Below are positions 20,738 to 22,585 of a DNA stretch of 22,585 bases, in pieces. The translations under genes and the position numbers were made by a program. A model generated the notes under the pieces. That model made no database searches. It saw only the letters and a list, made by a program, of their open reading frames with translations, and was not told where the DNA came from. The number at the start of each line of letters is the position of its first letter. Position 1 is the stretch's first letter. Source of the stretch: Actinomycetes bacterium (GTDB taxonomy: Bacteria; Actinomycetota; Acidimicrobiia; Acidimicrobiales; RAAP-2). Where the stretch lies: contig JAKBAZ010000005.1 in assembly GCA_021826255.1 (NCBI GenBank), positions 1-22,585 on the forward strand, given 5' to 3'.

Positions 20738-21771
20738 CCGGCTGGAACGGCCTTTTGCGAGAGTACGGCGAGTGGTTGGACCTCGAGGGGGTCACCGACA
20801 TCGTGACCCTGCAGGAGGGGAACACCCCGCTGCTTCGCGCGGACCGTCTCTCGGAGCGACTGAGCGCGAACGTTTACTTGAAGTATGAGGGGCTGAATCC
20901 TTCTGGTTCCTTCAAGGACCGGGGCATGACCAACGCCGTAACGAAGGCGAAGGCGGCCGGGGCCCACACGGTGATCTGCGGGTCGACGGGTAACACCTCG
21001 GCCGCCGCGGCCGCCTACGCCGCCAAGGCCGGGATGGAGTGCGTGGTGCTCGTTCCCGAGGGCAAGATCGCCATCGGGAAACTGGCCCAAGCGATCGTGT
21101 ACGGAGCCAAGGTTCTCCAGATTCGGGGGAACTTTGACCAGGCGCTCGATTTGGCGAGAGAACTCACTCAGCACGTACCCATCACGATCGTGAACTCCAT
21201 CAACCCCGATCGGATTGAGGGCCAAAAGACTGGCGCCTTCGAGATTGTTGACGTGCTGGGTCGCGCCCCCGACATTCTGTCGATTCCGGTGGGTAACGCC
21301 GGCAACATCACCGCGTACTGGCGGGGCTTCTTGCAGTACCACGAGGCGGGTCGCGCCCCCTCGCTGCCTCGCATGTGGGGCTTCCAAGCTGCTGGAGCGG
21401 CCCCCATCGTGCTCGGACATCCCGTCGCTCACCCAGAGACCATCGCCACGGCGATCCGCATCGGGAACCCCGCGAGTTGGGTGCCGGCGCTCGAGGTCAT
21501 TCACGAGTCCCTCGGCGACATTCGCTCCGTGACCGACGAGGAGATCCTCGACGCCTATCGCTACATCGCGCGCTACGAATCGATTTTCTGCGAACCCGCC
21601 TCGGCCGCGTCGGTGGCCGGGCTCGTGAAGTACGGGGTGCCGGAAGGTTCCACAGTGGTGTGCGTGCTCACGGGTAACGGCCTGAAGGATCCTGACACCG
21701 CGGTGTCCACGAGCCACACCCCGACCATCGTGGACGCGACGCTACCCGCCCTTCTGCACGAAATCGCGTAG
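20734..21771 (+). CDS. thrC: Threonine synthase
   Basis: PLP-dependent conversion of O-phosphohomoserine to threonine. From GTG 20734 it has 345 residues, the short actinobacterial/Bacillus type. Lys61 in NPSGSFKDRGM binds PLP. GSTGNTSAAAAAYAAKAG binds substrate and cofactor phosphate, and LTGNGLKDP lies near the C-terminus. The start is fixed by GGAGG six bases upstream and a 4-base overlap with hom (GTGA). A frame extending upstream to 20704 is less likely. Its substrate requires homoserine kinase, but no thrB lies between it and rho, so that enzyme must be encoded elsewhere or replaced. Confidence 0.96.
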   Translation: MTGWNGLLREYGEWLDLEGVTDIVTLQEGNTPLLRADRLSERLSANVYLKYEGLNPSGSFKDRGMTNAVTKAKAAGAHTVICGSTGNTSAAAAAYAAKAGMECVVLVPEGKIAIGKLAQAIVYGAKVLQIRGNFDQALDLARELTQHVPITIVNSINPDRIEGQKTGAFEIVDVLGRAPDILSIPVGNAGNITAYWRGFLQYHEAGRAPSLPRMWGFQAAGAAPIVLGHPVAHPETIATAIRIGNPASWVPALEVIHESLGDIRSVTDEEILDAYRYIARYESIFCEPASAASVAGLVKYGVPEGSTVVCVLTGNGLKDPDTAVSTSHTPTIVDATLPALLHEIA

Positions 21772-21781
21772 GGTCGCCGTC

Positions 21782-21799
21782 GCCGCCCGGTGGGGCGGC
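21782..21799 (+). terminator. GC-rich hairpin between thrC and rho
   Basis: GCCGCCC-GGTG-GGGCGGC is a perfect 7-bp stem ten bases after the thrC stop. No T-run follows; TACACT of the putative rho promoter comes next. It could be a U-tract-less terminator or RNA 3'-end stabiliser for the threonine operon. Confidence 0.45.
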
Positions 21800-21917
21800 T
21801 ACACTAGAGAACGTCACGGCGCTTGGCCTTCTGCCGGCGAGGGAGTCTCTTCCCCGTGATTTCCTTCTACTTCTTGACCCGTCGCTTCACATGAGACGAG
21901 GGTGAGAAAGGACATTC
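21800..21917 (+). promoter_or_regulatory. rho promoter and pyrimidine-rich leader
   Basis: TACACT (21800-21805) is a TANNNT-type -10 that predicts a start near 21812, giving an untranslated leader of about 106 bases, long for this window. Its central part (21846-21889) is 35 of 44 pyrimidines with very few G, as in rut sites that load Rho. GAAAGGA, five bases before the ATG, is a good ribosome-binding site. In E. coli, rho is attenuated by Rho in its own leader. The same may hold here. Confidence 0.45.
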
Positions 21918-22585
21918 ATGTCGACTCAGCCCACTGTGAGCCGAGAGTCTCTTCAGGCAAAGACCCGAGAGGACCTCGTCGCAATGGCTACCGCCGTGGG
22001 AGCGCCCGTGCCGGCGCGCGCCACGAAAGCGGCCCTCATCGATTCCATCGCCAGCGTGGCGGGTTCGCCGGCGCCGTCGAGCGACGAGGCCCCGAAGGCG
22101 ACTCGCGCGGTGCGTTCGCGTCGCACCGTGGCGACTCCACCCGACGACTTCGACGACCTCATTAAAGAGTTCGCGGAGGACTCGCCGGCGCCGACGCCGG
22201 CCGCCCCGGTTACTCCCGCCGTAACGCCGGCCCCCGCGCCCGCGAGCGAGGACACGCGCGAGGAGACGCGCACGAGCGAGAGGGGCCCTCGCCCCACCTC
22301 GAACAACCCCACTGGGGCCCGCGCTCCTCGGGAGTTCGGCAACGAGCAGGGAGGGCGAAAGAGCCGTAATCGACGCAACCGTAACGGTCGAGACCGCTTC
22401 GCCGAGTCACTCCCCAACGCCGACCAGCCCTACTCGGGGGAGTTGATTGACGTCGAGGGACTGCTCGATTTGCGAGACGACGGCTACGGATTCCTTCGAA
22501 CCCGTGGGTACAACTCCTCACCCTCGGACGTCTACGTCTCAATTAACACCGTTCGCCGCTTTCATCTGCGCAAGGGCGACACCGT
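21918..22585 (+). CDS. rho: Transcription termination factor Rho, N-terminal part
   Basis: Hexameric RNA-dependent ATPase that ends transcription. Only the first 222 residues are present, and the gene runs off the window without a stop. Residues about 8-48 form the Rho N-terminal helical (SAP-like) domain, SRESLQAKTREDLVAMATAVG. About 50-170 is a low-complexity insertion, first Ala/Pro/Glu-rich and then basic (RKSRNRRNRNGRDR, 147-160), typical of actinobacterial Rho, where it widens RNA binding. From about 172 the cold-shock-like primary RNA-binding domain begins (YSGELIDVEGLLDL, DDGYGFLR, SDVYVSINTVRRFHLRKGD). The ATPase domain lies beyond the window. Confidence 0.93.
   Translation, partial: MSTQPTVSRESLQAKTREDLVAMATAVGAPVPARATKAALIDSIASVAGSPAPSSDEAPKATRAVRSRRTVATPPDDFDDLIKEFAEDSPAPTPAAPVTPAVTPAPAPASEDTREETRTSERGPRPTSNNPTGARAPREFGNEQGGRKSRNRRNRNGRDRFAESLPNADQPYSGELIDVEGLLDLRDDGYGFLRTRGYNSSPSDVYVSINTVRRFHLRKGDT

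Noticed and set aside
20599..21717. Long open frame on the minus strand opposite thrC and the end of hom
   Set aside because: Its composition (Arg, Gly, His, Val rich, no motifs) is the mirror of a high-GC gene, while the plus strand encodes an unambiguous threonine synthase.
21782..21799. Classical Rho-independent terminator after thrC
   Set aside because: The stem is perfect but no T-run follows, so I list it only as a hairpin with possible terminator function.
1..22585. CRISPR arrays, insertion sequences or prophage genes
   Set aside because: I saw no repeated units with spacers, no transposase or integrase, and no phage structural genes.

Overview
The window reads as a compact, high-GC actinobacterial chromosome segment. 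Four things point to that phylum: the conserved order argS ... lysA-hom-thrC-rho, which Mycobacterium and relatives share; frequent GTG starts; many apparently leaderless genes; and a CsoR-family regulator. No family or genus marker can be read from sequence alone. Class Acidimicrobiia is a guess. The window holds 19 protein genes, one tRNA and one cobalamin riboswitch. I saw no insertion sequence, CRISPR array, prophage gene or rRNA.

Layout. Positions 67-4113 hold housekeeping and repair genes: an Fpg/Nei-type DNA glycosylase, a DedA membrane protein, a Bcp peroxiredoxin on the minus strand, a DEAD-box helicase and a PIG-L/LmbE deacetylase. A SulP anion transporter with a STAS domain (4150-5829) converges on aconitase (5826-8507, minus). 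Aconitase is divergent from argS (8574-10286). Between argS and lysA lies about 7.8 kb of other genes: a CsoR/CstR-type regulator, a 40-residue cysteine-rich protein and a methyltransferase; a cobalamin riboswitch with btuF-btuC-btuD; pyruvate kinase; a small membrane protein; a decayed stretch; tRNA-Arg(CCG); a DUF2892 membrane protein; and a second methyltransferase. The last of these overlaps lysA, which is followed by hom, thrC and the 5' part of rho. No thrB (homoserine kinase) lies between thrC and rho, where it often sits.

How the parts fit. The most interesting signal is a pair of near-identical palindromes, ATACCC-N4-GGGTAT. One lies at the start of the CsoR/CstR-type gene and one 6.8 kb away, just before the DUF2892 gene. 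The regulator has Cys-Lys-Cys where Cu(I)-sensing CsoR has Cys-His-Cys. Together these suggest a small two-locus regulon that senses thiol/persulfide or a metal, and that includes the cysteine-rich miniprotein and its overlapping methyltransferase.

A second signal is positional. Five genes have a -10-like hexamer (TAGCCT, CAGAAT or TAGGGT) ending exactly six bases before the start codon, and two more have a weaker match in the same register. This fits leaderless transcription. Genes inside operons instead overlap by 4-8 bases and often have ordinary Shine-Dalgarno sequences. The B12 uptake operon sits behind a compact cobalamin riboswitch whose hairpin can be replaced by a perfect 10-bp alternative helix.
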